From VRUE01 sp963704505 (lineage in GTDB: Bacteria > Actinomycetota > Thermoleophilia > Solirubrobacterales > 70-9), in the NCBI GenBank assembly GCA_963704505.1, contig OY969912.1, positions 2,852,001-2,916,000 of the forward strand: DNA of 64,000 bases, read 5' to 3'. Made by a program: the position numbers and the translations under genes. Positions 11,646 to 20,023 of this stretch are shown piece by piece. The notes below the pieces were generated by a model, which ran no database searches, was not told the origin of the DNA, and was given only the letters and a program-made list of their open reading frames with translations. Every line of letters starts with the position of its first letter. Position 1 is the stretch's first letter.

Positions 11646-12170
11646 CTACGACCGGAGTTCTCGGTCGCCTGCCTCCGCGTCCGGGGGCAGCCTCTTCACC
11701 TCTTCGCCATCCGGGGGCAGCGCGGCGAGCGCATCCGCGAGGCGCGCGCCGTTCGGCAGGGTCAGCTCGGGGTCCAGCTCGAGCAGGGGCACGAGGACGA
11801 AGCGCCGGCTGGTCGCCTCACGATGGGGCAGCGTGAGGCGATCGGTCGAGAGCTCCACGTCGTCGAGCAGAAGCAGGTCGATGTCGAGCGGCCTCGGGCT
11901 GTGGCGCGGCGCCCTGAACTCGCGTCCACGGTCTGCCTCGATCCGCTTGCAGAGGTCGAGCAGCGCTTCGGGCTCGAGGTCGGTCCGGATCCGGGCGACG
12001 GCGTTGAGAAAGTCCGGCTGGTCGAGGATCTCGCCGACCGGCTCTGTCTCGTAGTACGAGGAGACGGCGTCTACCTCGACCCCCTCTTCGCGCAGTGCCG
12101 CGATCGCCGCGAGCAGGTGTGCCCGTCGGTCGCCGACGTTGGAGCCGAGGCCGAGGTAGCCCGTGCGCAC
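11646..12170 (-). CDS. folK: 2-amino-4-hydroxy-6-hydroxymethyldihydropteridine pyrophosphokinase
   Basis: Transfers pyrophosphate from ATP to 6-hydroxymethyl-dihydropterin in folate synthesis. The 174-residue protein starts with the family motif YLGLGSNVGDRRAHL, contains FLNAVARIRTDLEPEALL and the signature PRPLDIDLLLLDD, then the LTLPHREATSRRFVLVPLLELDP stretch in two parts. The start is GTG at 12168-12170. It is separated by 4 bp from folB upstream and is the last gene of folP-folB-folK. Confidence 0.96.
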   Translation of the reverse strand: MRTGYLGLGSNVGDRRAHLLAAIAALREEGVEVDAVSSYYETEPVGEILDQPDFLNAVARIRTDLEPEALLDLCKRIEADRGREFRAPRHSPRPLDIDLLLLDDVELSTDRLTLPHREATSRRFVLVPLLELDPELTLPNGARLADALAALPPDGEEVKRLPPDAEAGDRELRS

Positions 12171-12174
12171 GGCG

Positions 12175-12588
12175 CTACTCGTCCTCGTCGGCTGGTTCCT
12201 CGTTGCGTTCCTGGACGACCTCGACGGCCACCTCCTGGATCGCCAGGGGCAACGGCGGCTCCGGCTTCGCCGCGCGGACCCGGACCGAGTCGCAGTTGAA
12301 GCGCTCCATCAGGCGCTGGCCGACCACTTGCGCGAGGCGCTCGAGGGTCCGGTAGCTGCGCTCGGTGGCGGCGAGGGCGACGATGTCGCAGACCTCGCCG
12401 TAGTCGACCGTGTCCTCGATCCTGTCGGTGAGCACCGCGTCGCAGTCGGGCACGTCGAAGGAGACGTCGAACTCGAGCCGCTGCCCGATCTCCTGCTCGG
12501 CGTCGCTGACCCCGTGATGTGTGTAGATCGAGAGGTTGCGCACCTCGACCTCGACGGTCGAGTCGATTCCGTTCCCGTGAGCCTCCAT
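12175..12588 (-). CDS. folB: dihydroneopterin aldolase
   Basis: Converts 7,8-dihydroneopterin to 6-hydroxymethyl-dihydropterin. At 137 residues, with the conserved N-terminal IYTHHGVSDAEQEIGQRLEF and the C-terminal Lys-containing VRAAKPEPPLP, it is a standard FolB. The C-terminus is unusually acidic (EERNEEPADEDE-like). ATG at 12588 follows the folP stop by 11 bp, and the stop is 4 bp from the folK start, so translation is probably coupled along the operon. Confidence 0.95.
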   Translation of the reverse strand: MEAHGNGIDSTVEVEVRNLSIYTHHGVSDAEQEIGQRLEFDVSFDVPDCDAVLTDRIEDTVDYGEVCDIVALAATERSYRTLERLAQVVGQRLMERFNCDSVRVRAAKPEPPLPLAIQEVAVEVVQERNEEPADEDE

Positions 12589-12599
12589 GCCGCGTCAAC

Positions 12600-13418
12600 C
12601 TACCCGAGGATGGCGCTCGCGACCCTGGCCGCCTGCGCCGCCTCGGCGACGTCGTGGACGCGCAAGACGTCGGCGCCCGCGGCGGCGGCGAGGACCGAGG
12701 AGGCGATCGTGCCGCCGATCCGGTCGGCTGCCTCGGAGCCGTCGATCTTGCCGATGAAGCTCTTGCGCGAGGTTCCGACGACAAGCGGGCGGCCGAGCTC
12801 GCGCAACTCGCCGAGCCGGCGCAGCAGCTCGAGATTGTGCTCGAGCGTCTTGCCGAACCCGATCCCGGGGTCGAGCCAGATCCGATCCTCGGCGACGCCG
12901 GCCTCGAGCGCCGCCTCGGCGCGCTCGACGAGGAATGCCTTGACCTCGTCGACGACGTCCTCGTAGGCGGGCTCCAGCTGCATGGTTCGCGGGTTCCCCA
13001 GCATGTGCATGAGGACCACGGTCGCCCCGCGATCGGCGCAGAGCGACCCGATCTCCGGGGCGGCGCGAAGCGCCGTGACGTCGTTGACGATCGTCGCCCC
13101 GGCATCGAGGGCGGCCTCGGCGACGGTCAGCTTCGAGGTGTCGATCGAGACCGTGTGGCCGAGGCCCGCGAGGTCGGCGACGACGGGCTCGGTCCGTGCC
13201 AGCTCCTCGACCGCCTCGACCGCCGGGGCGCCCGGCCGGGTCGACTCACCGCCGACGTCGAGGATCTCGGCCCCCTCGTCCGCCAGCTCCTCCCCATGCG
13301 CGATCGCCGCCTCGGGCTCCAGGTAGAGGCCGCCGTCGGAGAACGAATCGGGCGTCACGTTGACGACCCCCATGAGCTTCGACTTCATGGCGTGAGTATT
13401 GCGGGGACGGCACGCCAT
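12600..13418 (-). CDS. folP: dihydropteroate synthase
   Basis: Condenses hydroxymethyl-dihydropterin pyrophosphate with p-aminobenzoate, the sulfonamide target step. TIM-barrel motifs are present: VNVTPDSFSDGG, VGGESTRPGAPAV, SIDTSKLTVAEAALDAGATI, WLDPGIGFGKTLEHNLELL and VGTSRKSFIG. The ATG at 13418 is chosen because a purine-rich GGAGG site lies about 10 nt upstream; a second ATG at 13388 (MKSKLMGVVN) is closer to the conserved core but has no clear ribosome site. folE, often placed between ftsH and folP in Actinobacteria, is missing: the 247 bp upstream holds only non-coding sequence. Confidence 0.94.
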   Translation of the reverse strand: MACRPRNTHAMKSKLMGVVNVTPDSFSDGGLYLEPEAAIAHGEELADEGAEILDVGGESTRPGAPAVEAVEELARTEPVVADLAGLGHTVSIDTSKLTVAEAALDAGATIVNDVTALRAAPEIGSLCADRGATVVLMHMLGNPRTMQLEPAYEDVVDEVKAFLVERAEAALEAGVAEDRIWLDPGIGFGKTLEHNLELLRRLGELRELGRPLVVGTSRKSFIGKIDGSEAADRIGGTIASSVLAAAAGADVLRVHDVAEAAQAARVASAILG

Positions 13419-13585
13419 AAACCACCGCCTCCTCCGCTTCGCGTCCGGGGGCGGTGGCAATCGGCGACCCAGCGCCGCTCGCAGAGAATCAGATCGTGAT
13501 GCTCGCTAATCGGTGCTTCGCGGGGCCTGCACTCGCTCGCGCCCGTCCGCCGGCGGAGGCGGGGTGAGCTCGCGTGCTCGGGGCG

Positions 13586-13650
13586 CGGGGTGCGCTTCCC
13601 GGGACACTTGAGCAGCCCGCAGGGCTGCGGGTCCAGGGAAGGGTGCCCCG
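13586..13650 (-). terminator. long imperfect stem-loop downstream of ftsH
   Basis: Arms 13586-13600 and 13636-13650 pair through CGGGG/CCCCG and CTTCCC/GGGAAG with an internal mismatch, enclosing a second perfect hairpin CCCGCA-GGGC-TGCGGG at 13616-13631. It begins 16 bp past the ftsH stop. There is no T tract, so it may act as a Rho-independent terminator of the high-GC type or as a 3' stabilising structure. Confidence 0.45.
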
Positions 13651-13665
13651 TGACCCGACCCGGGA

Positions 13666-15612
<1,947 letters not shown>

Positions 15613-15647
15613 GGGCAAAAAATCAGCGTACCAGGGCGGTTTCGGCG

Positions 15648-16175
15648 CTAGGTCTCGAGCGCCGCGACGTACTCGAGGTTGCGATAGTGCTGCGCGTGGT
15701 CGAGGCCGTAGCCGACGGCGAAACGGTTGGGGATCTCGAAGCCCAGATAACGGGGCGAGAGTTCGACCCGCAGGCGCTCCGGCTTGGTCAGGAGGGCACA
15801 GACCTCGATCGAGGCCGGGTTTCGCGCCTTCAGGTTGCGCATCAGGTACTGGAGGGTGAGGCCGGAGTCGATGATGTCCTCGACGATCAGCACGTGCCGC
15901 CCTTCGATCGGGGCGTCGAGGTCCTTGAGGATCCGCACCACCCCCGAGGAATCGGTCTGCGACCCGTAGCTCGAGACCGCCATGAAGTCGATCTCGCAGG
16001 GGACCGTGATGCTCCTCATCAGGTCGGCGAGGAAGAGAACGGCGCCCTTGAGGATCCCGACCATGAAGAGGTCGCGGCCCTCGTAGTCCCTGCTGATCTC
16101 CCCGCCGAGCTCTCCGACCCGGCGCTGCAGGTCCTCCTTTGAGACGAGGGTCTCCCCGATGCTCGACTCCGCCAT
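15648..16175 (-). CDS. hpt: hypoxanthine phosphoribosyltransferase
   Basis: Purine salvage enzyme forming IMP/GMP from hypoxanthine/guanine and PRPP. The 175-residue protein has the PRPP-binding loop VLIVEDIIDSGLTL, the flexible-loop Ser-Tyr pair (AVSSYGSQTDSSG) and the C-terminal purine-contacting segment (FEIPNRFAVGYGLDHAQHYRN). ATG at 16175; 8 bp after the tilS stop and 35 bp before the ftsH start, in the classical tilS-hpt-ftsH order. Confidence 0.96.
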   Translation of the reverse strand: MAESSIGETLVSKEDLQRRVGELGGEISRDYEGRDLFMVGILKGAVLFLADLMRSITVPCEIDFMAVSSYGSQTDSSGVVRILKDLDAPIEGRHVLIVEDIIDSGLTLQYLMRNLKARNPASIEVCALLTKPERLRVELSPRYLGFEIPNRFAVGYGLDHAQHYRNLEYVAALET

Positions 16176-16183
16176 GGGAGGAA

Positions 16184-17128
16184 CTATCCCTGTTCGGCCC
16201 GCAGGACGCCTTTCTCGACCACCGCGCGGACCCCGCCGCCGAGGTCGAGCATCGCGGTCCCGGTTCGTCGCAGGCCGGCGACCTGGTCGGCGTGGTTGGC
16301 GGCGCCGGGGACCGGCCGGCCGGCCGCGGAGTCGGCGAGGCGCTGGACGACGAGCCTGCGCAGCGCCGCCGGCAGGCCCGCAAGCCGTTCGAGCGTGATC
16401 TCACCGCGGGCGGTGGTGCCGGCCGAGCCATCGAGCTCGGCGCCGACCAGCGCGTCGAGCACCTCGGCCTCGTCCCTGAGCAGGGCAGCCGTGCGCAGGA
16501 CATTCCGCGCGGCGGCCGGGTGGATCTCCTCGAGGGCCGGGATCAGCCCGAGCCGGACGCGGTTGCGGGCGTAGGTCGTCTCCTCGTTGCTGGGGTCGTC
16601 GCGCCAGGCGAGGCCGCGCTCCTCGCAATAGGCGGTCGTCTCGGCCCGGGTGCAGTCGAGCAGCGGCCTGACCAGGCTCCCGTCGTGGGGTCGCATGCCG
16701 AGCAGGGCGCGGCGGCTGGGCGAGGAGGCGAGCCGGTAGAGGATCGTCTCGACCTGGTCGTCGGCCGTGTGGCCGGTGGCGATCGCGGCCTCGCCCGGGG
16801 CAGCGAGCCGAGCGGCCGCCGCATAGCGCGTGTCCCGGGCCCAGGCCTGGAGGTTGCCCGGGCCCTCCGGCCGGCGCGGCCGCTCGACCGAGAGCTCGAC
16901 GCCCAGCGCCGCGCAGCGCTCGGAGCAGAGCGCCTCGTCCAGATCGGAGTCGTCGCGCAACCCGTAGTTGACGTGGAGCGCCCTGACCTCCCCGGCGCCG
17001 CGCAGGCGGACGGCGACGTCGAGCAGGCAGACCGAATCCCGGCCGCCGGAGAGCATCGCGACCAGGGGCCGGCCCGGCGCCAGCAGCCCGCCCTCTCGCA
17101 CCCGCTCGAGGAGCAGCTCGCCCGCCAT
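16184..17128 (-). CDS. tilS: tRNA(Ile)-lysidine synthase
   Basis: Modifies the wobble C34 of tRNA-Ile(CAU) to lysidine using lysine and ATP. The PP-loop MLSGGRDSVCLLDVA is at residues 24-38 and the conserved GHTADDQVETILYRL and RPLLDCTRAE motifs follow. At 314 residues it is the short form typical of Actinobacteria, with a reduced C-terminal domain. ATG at 17128 lies 6 bp after the stop of the upstream cyclase gene. Confidence 0.94.
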   Translation of the reverse strand: MAGELLLERVREGGLLAPGRPLVAMLSGGRDSVCLLDVAVRLRGAGEVRALHVNYGLRDDSDLDEALCSERCAALGVELSVERPRRPEGPGNLQAWARDTRYAAAARLAAPGEAAIATGHTADDQVETILYRLASSPSRRALLGMRPHDGSLVRPLLDCTRAETTAYCEERGLAWRDDPSNEETTYARNRVRLGLIPALEEIHPAAARNVLRTAALLRDEAEVLDALVGAELDGSAGTTARGEITLERLAGLPAALRRLVVQRLADSAAGRPVPGAANHADQVAGLRRTGTAMLDLGGGVRAVVEKGVLRAEQG

Positions 17129-17134
17129 CGCCGC

Positions 17135-18331
17135 TCAGCCCCGGGCGGCGCGCACGACGTAGAGCGCGGTCGGCTCCGGGAACCCCCGCAGGTTCACCTC
17201 GCCGATCGGCTCGAATTCGAGGCCCTCCCGCTTCTCGGCCATTTCAACCACCCTGTCGGTGGCGAGCAGCTCGCCGGCGTGGGCGCGGTTGACGACCCGG
17301 TGGGCGAGATTGACGTGGGTGCCGAAGTAATCCCCGTCGCGGTAAACGGCATCGCCGTAGTGGACGCCGACCCGCGGCCGCGGGCGCTCAGGCAGGCGCT
17401 CGAGCAGCCCGACCGCCCACTCGGTCAATGAGCCGGGGTCGGGGGAGACGATCATCACCTCGTCGCCGATCGTCTTCACAACGGTCGCCTCCGGAGGCAG
17501 GGTCGATTCGACCGCGGCGATGAAGTTCTCGACCACGTCGAGTGCCTCGAGGTCGCCCTCCTCCTCGGTGTAGCGGGTGAAGCCGGTGAGGTCGATGAAG
17601 CAGAGGGCGACGGGGACGTGGGCGATCACCGCGGTGTCGTCGCCGAGCTCGCTCTCCATGTGGCCGACGACGTCCTGCTCGAGGAAGTAGCGCAGGTAGC
17701 GGGTGTGGAGGTACTCGGTCAGCGGCGTCGCCAGCGGCAGGATGTCGGCGGCAAGGTCGCCGATCTCCTCGGCCATTTCCAGCTCGGGGACGCCGTCGCG
17801 GATCATCGGCTCGTGGACGTACAGGTGGAAGAGCCGAACCTCGGCATCGGCCATGCGACGGACGCTCTGCACGTAAACCCTGACCAATTGCAGGAAGGCG
17901 ACGAGCGGGAAGCCGGCCGCCAGCACCCGGGCGCAATGGCGCAGCGCTTCGACGTCCTCGGGATCGAGCTGGCGCTGCTGGCCCAGCGGCGTGCCGAGGA
18001 TGACCAGGATCCGCTCGATCAGCTCCGGCTCCAACCCGGTCTCCGCGGAGACGTCCTCGACGGTCGTCTGCGATGCCTCGAGTTTCGGGAAGAGGTCCTC
18101 GGCCAGCCCGAAGGAGAGGCGCCCCTCGCGCCCCGCTTTCTTCAGCTCCTCGAGCGAGTGGCCGCGCTCGCGCATCCGCGCCACGACCCGGGCCTGCGCC
18201 GCCGCCGCCGGGGTCCAGCGCCCGCGGCGCACCGGGATCACCTTCTCCGCGGCCCAGCGTTTGAGCGTGCTCGACGAGACACCCGACCGGCGCGAGGCCT
18301 CGCTCAGCGATATCCGCTCTTCGCCCGCCAT
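17135..18331 (-). CDS. MerR-type HTH fused to class III adenylate/guanylate cyclase
   Basis: Single 398-residue protein in three parts. Residues 7-70 are a MerR-like winged helix (LSEASRRSGVSSSTLKRWAAE, then RGRWTP and the helical RERGHSLEELKKAGREG). Residues 75-235 are helical and resemble the regulatory domain of Rv1264-type cyclases (ETGLEPELIERILVILG, LDPEDVEALRHCARVL). Residues 240-398 are a class III cyclase catalytic domain in which all key residues are visible: metal-binding Asp247 (FIDLTGFT) and Asp290 (KTIGDEVM), base-contacting Lys286, and the transition-state Asn341 and Arg345 (VNLAHR). No membrane segment. It is predicted to make cAMP (Lys286 favours adenylate). Located between a PII-like gene (37 bp upstream) and tilS (6 bp downstream). 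Whether the HTH binds DNA is unknown. Confidence 0.88.
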   Translation of the reverse strand: MAGEERISLSEASRRSGVSSSTLKRWAAEKVIPVRRGRWTPAAAAQARVVARMRERGHSLEELKKAGREGRLSFGLAEDLFPKLEASQTTVEDVSAETGLEPELIERILVILGTPLGQQRQLDPEDVEALRHCARVLAAGFPLVAFLQLVRVYVQSVRRMADAEVRLFHLYVHEPMIRDGVPELEMAEEIGDLAADILPLATPLTEYLHTRYLRYFLEQDVVGHMESELGDDTAVIAHVPVALCFIDLTGFTRYTEEEGDLEALDVVENFIAAVESTLPPEATVVKTIGDEVMIVSPDPGSLTEWAVGLLERLPERPRPRVGVHYGDAVYRDGDYFGTHVNLAHRVVNRAHAGELLATDRVVEMAEKREGLEFEPIGEVNLRGFPEPTALYVVRAARG

Positions 18332-18368
18332 CGATGGACGAGGCTAATACTCCTGCCGGGTCCCTGCG

Positions 18369-18737
18369 CTAGGCCGAGATCTCGTCCTCGGAGTGCGCCT
18401 GCAGAACCGTCTCCCCGTCCTCGCCGGTGCGGATGCGGATCGCTTCCTCGACGGGCAACACGAAGATCTTGCCGTCGCCGACCTGGCCGGTCCGGGCGTG
18501 CTTGAGGATCGTCTCGACCACGAGCGACTTGTCCTTGTCCTCGACCACCACCTCGAGCTTCAGCTTCGGCCGCAGGTTGACGCTCAGCGCCGAGCCCCGA
18601 TAGTCCCCGACCACGCCCTTCTGGCGGCCCGAGCCCTTCGCCTCGATGATCGACAGGGAGGGCAGTCCCTTGTCGAGCAGCTCGACCCTGATCGGCTCGA
18701 ACGCCTCGTGGCGGATGTAGGCCTCGATCTTCTTCAT
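18369..18737 (-). CDS. PII-family nitrogen regulatory protein (GlnB/GlnK-like), Tyr51 absent
   Basis: Trimeric 2-oxoglutarate/ATP/ADP sensor family that controls nitrogen enzymes and Amt. The 122 residues align without gaps to GlnB through the T-loop: GRQKG at 37-41, YRG at 46-48, then Ser49 and Leu51 where GlnB/GlnK carry the uridylylated or adenylylated Tyr51. The B-loop (ARTGQVGDGKIFV) and C-terminal IRIRTGEDGE are intact, so nucleotide binding should be preserved. ATG at 18737 is the homologous start; an upstream extension to 18821 is not conserved-looking. It is not beside amt or glnN but immediately upstream of the MerR-cyclase, likely in one transcript running to ftsH. Ser49 recalls the phosphorylated residue of cyanobacterial PII; that role here is speculation. 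Confidence 0.9.
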   Translation of the reverse strand: MKKIEAYIRHEAFEPIRVELLDKGLPSLSIIEAKGSGRQKGVVGDYRGSALSVNLRPKLKLEVVVEDKDKSLVVETILKHARTGQVGDGKIFVLPVEEAIRIRTGEDGETVLQAHSEDEISA

Positions 18738-18836
18738 CCGCCAGCAACCTACGAGCCACGCCGACGCCCGTGTTTGGACGACTGGAGCAAATCCCGCCGC
18801 GGTCGTTCTCATCGGTGGCACTAGGGTCCGCGGCCG

Positions 18837-19508
18837 ATGCAGGACCGCCTACGCCCTACCGCCGAGATCGCCCCCGAGGCAATCCTCGTCGGCGACCCGG
18901 GAAGGGCCCTGCTGCTCGCCCAGGAGCTGCTTGACCAGCCGAAGATGAGCAACCACTCCCGCGGCCTCTGGGGCTACAGCGGCACCACCCCGGCGGGCCG
19001 CCCGCTGACCATCCAGGCGACCGGCATCGGCGGCCCGAGCGCCGCGGTCGTCCTCGGCGAGCTCGCCGGCCTCGGAGTCGGTCGGGCTGTGCGGGTCGGC
19101 TCGTGCCTCGGCGACGCCGGCATCGCACCGGGTTCGCTGTTCCTGGTCGAGGCGGCGCTGGCCGCCGGTGGCTCGGCCTCGGCCTTCGGCGTCGCGCCGG
19201 GCGCCACCATTGCGGCCGACGCCGCGCTCAGCGCGCGCCTCGCCGCGGAGCTCGAGGGCCGGGCGGAGACGGGAATCGTCGCCAGCTTCGACTCGCCGCC
19301 GCCGGCGGGCGGCGCCCTGCCCGAGGGAGCCCGCGCCGCCGACCTGCAGACGCTGGCCCTGTTTGCCCGCGGCCGCGGGCTCGGGATCGATGTCGCAGCG
19401 CTCCTGGTCGTGGTCGAGGCCGACGGGAATCCGCCGATCTCCGATGAGTCGCGCGACCTGGCGGCCAAGCTCGCCGGAGCGGCCGCGGCAGCCGTACTCT
19501 CACCCTAA
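18837..19508 (+). CDS. nucleoside phosphorylase-fold protein (PNP/UDP phosphorylase family)
   Basis: The 223 residues match the Udp/DeoD superfamily: phosphate-binding GDPGR at about 19-23, the TGIGGPSAAVVLGELAGLG segment, and VRVGSC with its phosphate-contacting Arg. Family enzymes cleave nucleosides with phosphate. The ribose/base motif near the C-terminus, EMES in uridine phosphorylase, reads ADLQTLAL here, and the protein is about 30 residues short, so substrate range or even catalysis is uncertain. ATG at 18837 is divergent from the PII gene with 99 bp between starts. Its TAA stop overlaps the TAG stop of the convergent downstream gene (CTAA). Confidence 0.72.
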   Translation: MQDRLRPTAEIAPEAILVGDPGRALLLAQELLDQPKMSNHSRGLWGYSGTTPAGRPLTIQATGIGGPSAAVVLGELAGLGVGRAVRVGSCLGDAGIAPGSLFLVEAALAAGGSASAFGVAPGATIAADAALSARLAAELEGRAETGIVASFDSPPPAGGALPEGARAADLQTLALFARGRGLGIDVAALLVVVEADGNPPISDESRDLAAKLAGAAAAAVLSP

Positions 19509-19517
19509 GGTTTAGGG
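19503..19517. terminator. short hairpin spanning two convergent stop codons
   Basis: CCCTAA and TTAGGG arms with a 3-nt loop lie exactly where the phosphorylase-like gene and the coiled-coil gene end tail to tail. The stem is only 6 bp, so termination in both directions is possible but weakly supported. Confidence 0.3.
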
Positions 19518-19771
19518 TTAGATTCCTCTGCTTCAGGGTTTGATTCGCGTTCCTCGGAGCGCGCCTCGCGGCGCAGCAGGCCGATCTCGCGGTTCAGCCG
19601 GTCGACCTGGTCCTCGACGTCTTCGAGGCGCTGGGAAAAGGAGCGGACCCGTCGTTCGAGCCGCTCGACGTCGGTCGCCGAGGGCAAGTTCAGGGCCGCC
19701 AGGGCGGCGTGTTGGGCCTCGAGCGCCTTCTCGCGGGCACCGAATGCGGCGGCGACCGCGTTCTCGAGCAT
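19505..19771 (-). CDS. phasin-like coiled-coil protein
   Basis: From the ATG at 19771 this is an 88-residue, almost wholly helical protein with heptad-like spacing (DVERLERRVRSFSQRLEDVE). The pattern of Ala-rich helix, the phrase LNLPSATDVERLE and a terminal coiled coil resembles phasins and polyhydroxyalkanoate granule-associated proteins. The same frame stays open and protein-like for 33 more codons upstream (to about 19870), with residues such as DPDGLRARSEQAIGELAQALL, but contains no ATG, GTG or TTG; only a CTG at 19831 could serve. The true N-terminus is therefore probably longer than annotated or has been lost. No PHA synthase gene is in the window, so the function is tentative. Confidence 0.6.
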   Translation of the reverse strand: MLENAVAAAFGAREKALEAQHAALAALNLPSATDVERLERRVRSFSQRLEDVEDQVDRLNREIGLLRREARSEERESNPEAEESNPKP

Positions 19772-19936
19772 CTGGCTGTCGAGCAGAGCCTGCGCGAGCT
19801 CTCCTATGGCCTGCTCGCTGCGCGCCCGCAGCCCATCCGGATCGTCGTATTCGGCGTCGATGACCGCAGCTTAACGAGCGCATCCGAACGGGTTGAAATC
19901 CTCCGCCATCGCGTGCCCGGGATTACCCATGATTAA

Positions 19937-19989
19937 GGCCTTGTTGAAGGCCGTGCCGTCGCGTTGCGGACGCCTACCCCAACGGGTAG
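19937..19989 (+). promoter_or_regulatory. structured leader before the cell-wall hydrolase gene
   Basis: Two perfect hairpins, GGCCTT-GTTG-AAGGCC (19937-19952) and CTACCC-CAAC-GGGTAG (19974-19989), lie 35-87 nt upstream of the ATG at 20024. Actinobacterial cell-wall hydrolase genes often carry ydaO-type c-di-AMP riboswitches; parts of this leader (GGGTTGAAATCC near 19890, GGGTAGCTTGTCC near 19984) loosely recall that motif but the match is not sufficient to call it. Confidence 0.3.
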
Positions 19990-20023
19990 CTTGTCCTTGC
20001 CTGCACTGGGGGGGCGCTACGGG

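Noticed and set aside
13419..13665. remnant of folE between ftsH and folP
   Set aside because: No frame in this gap encodes GTP cyclohydrolase motifs; it holds only a long stem-loop.
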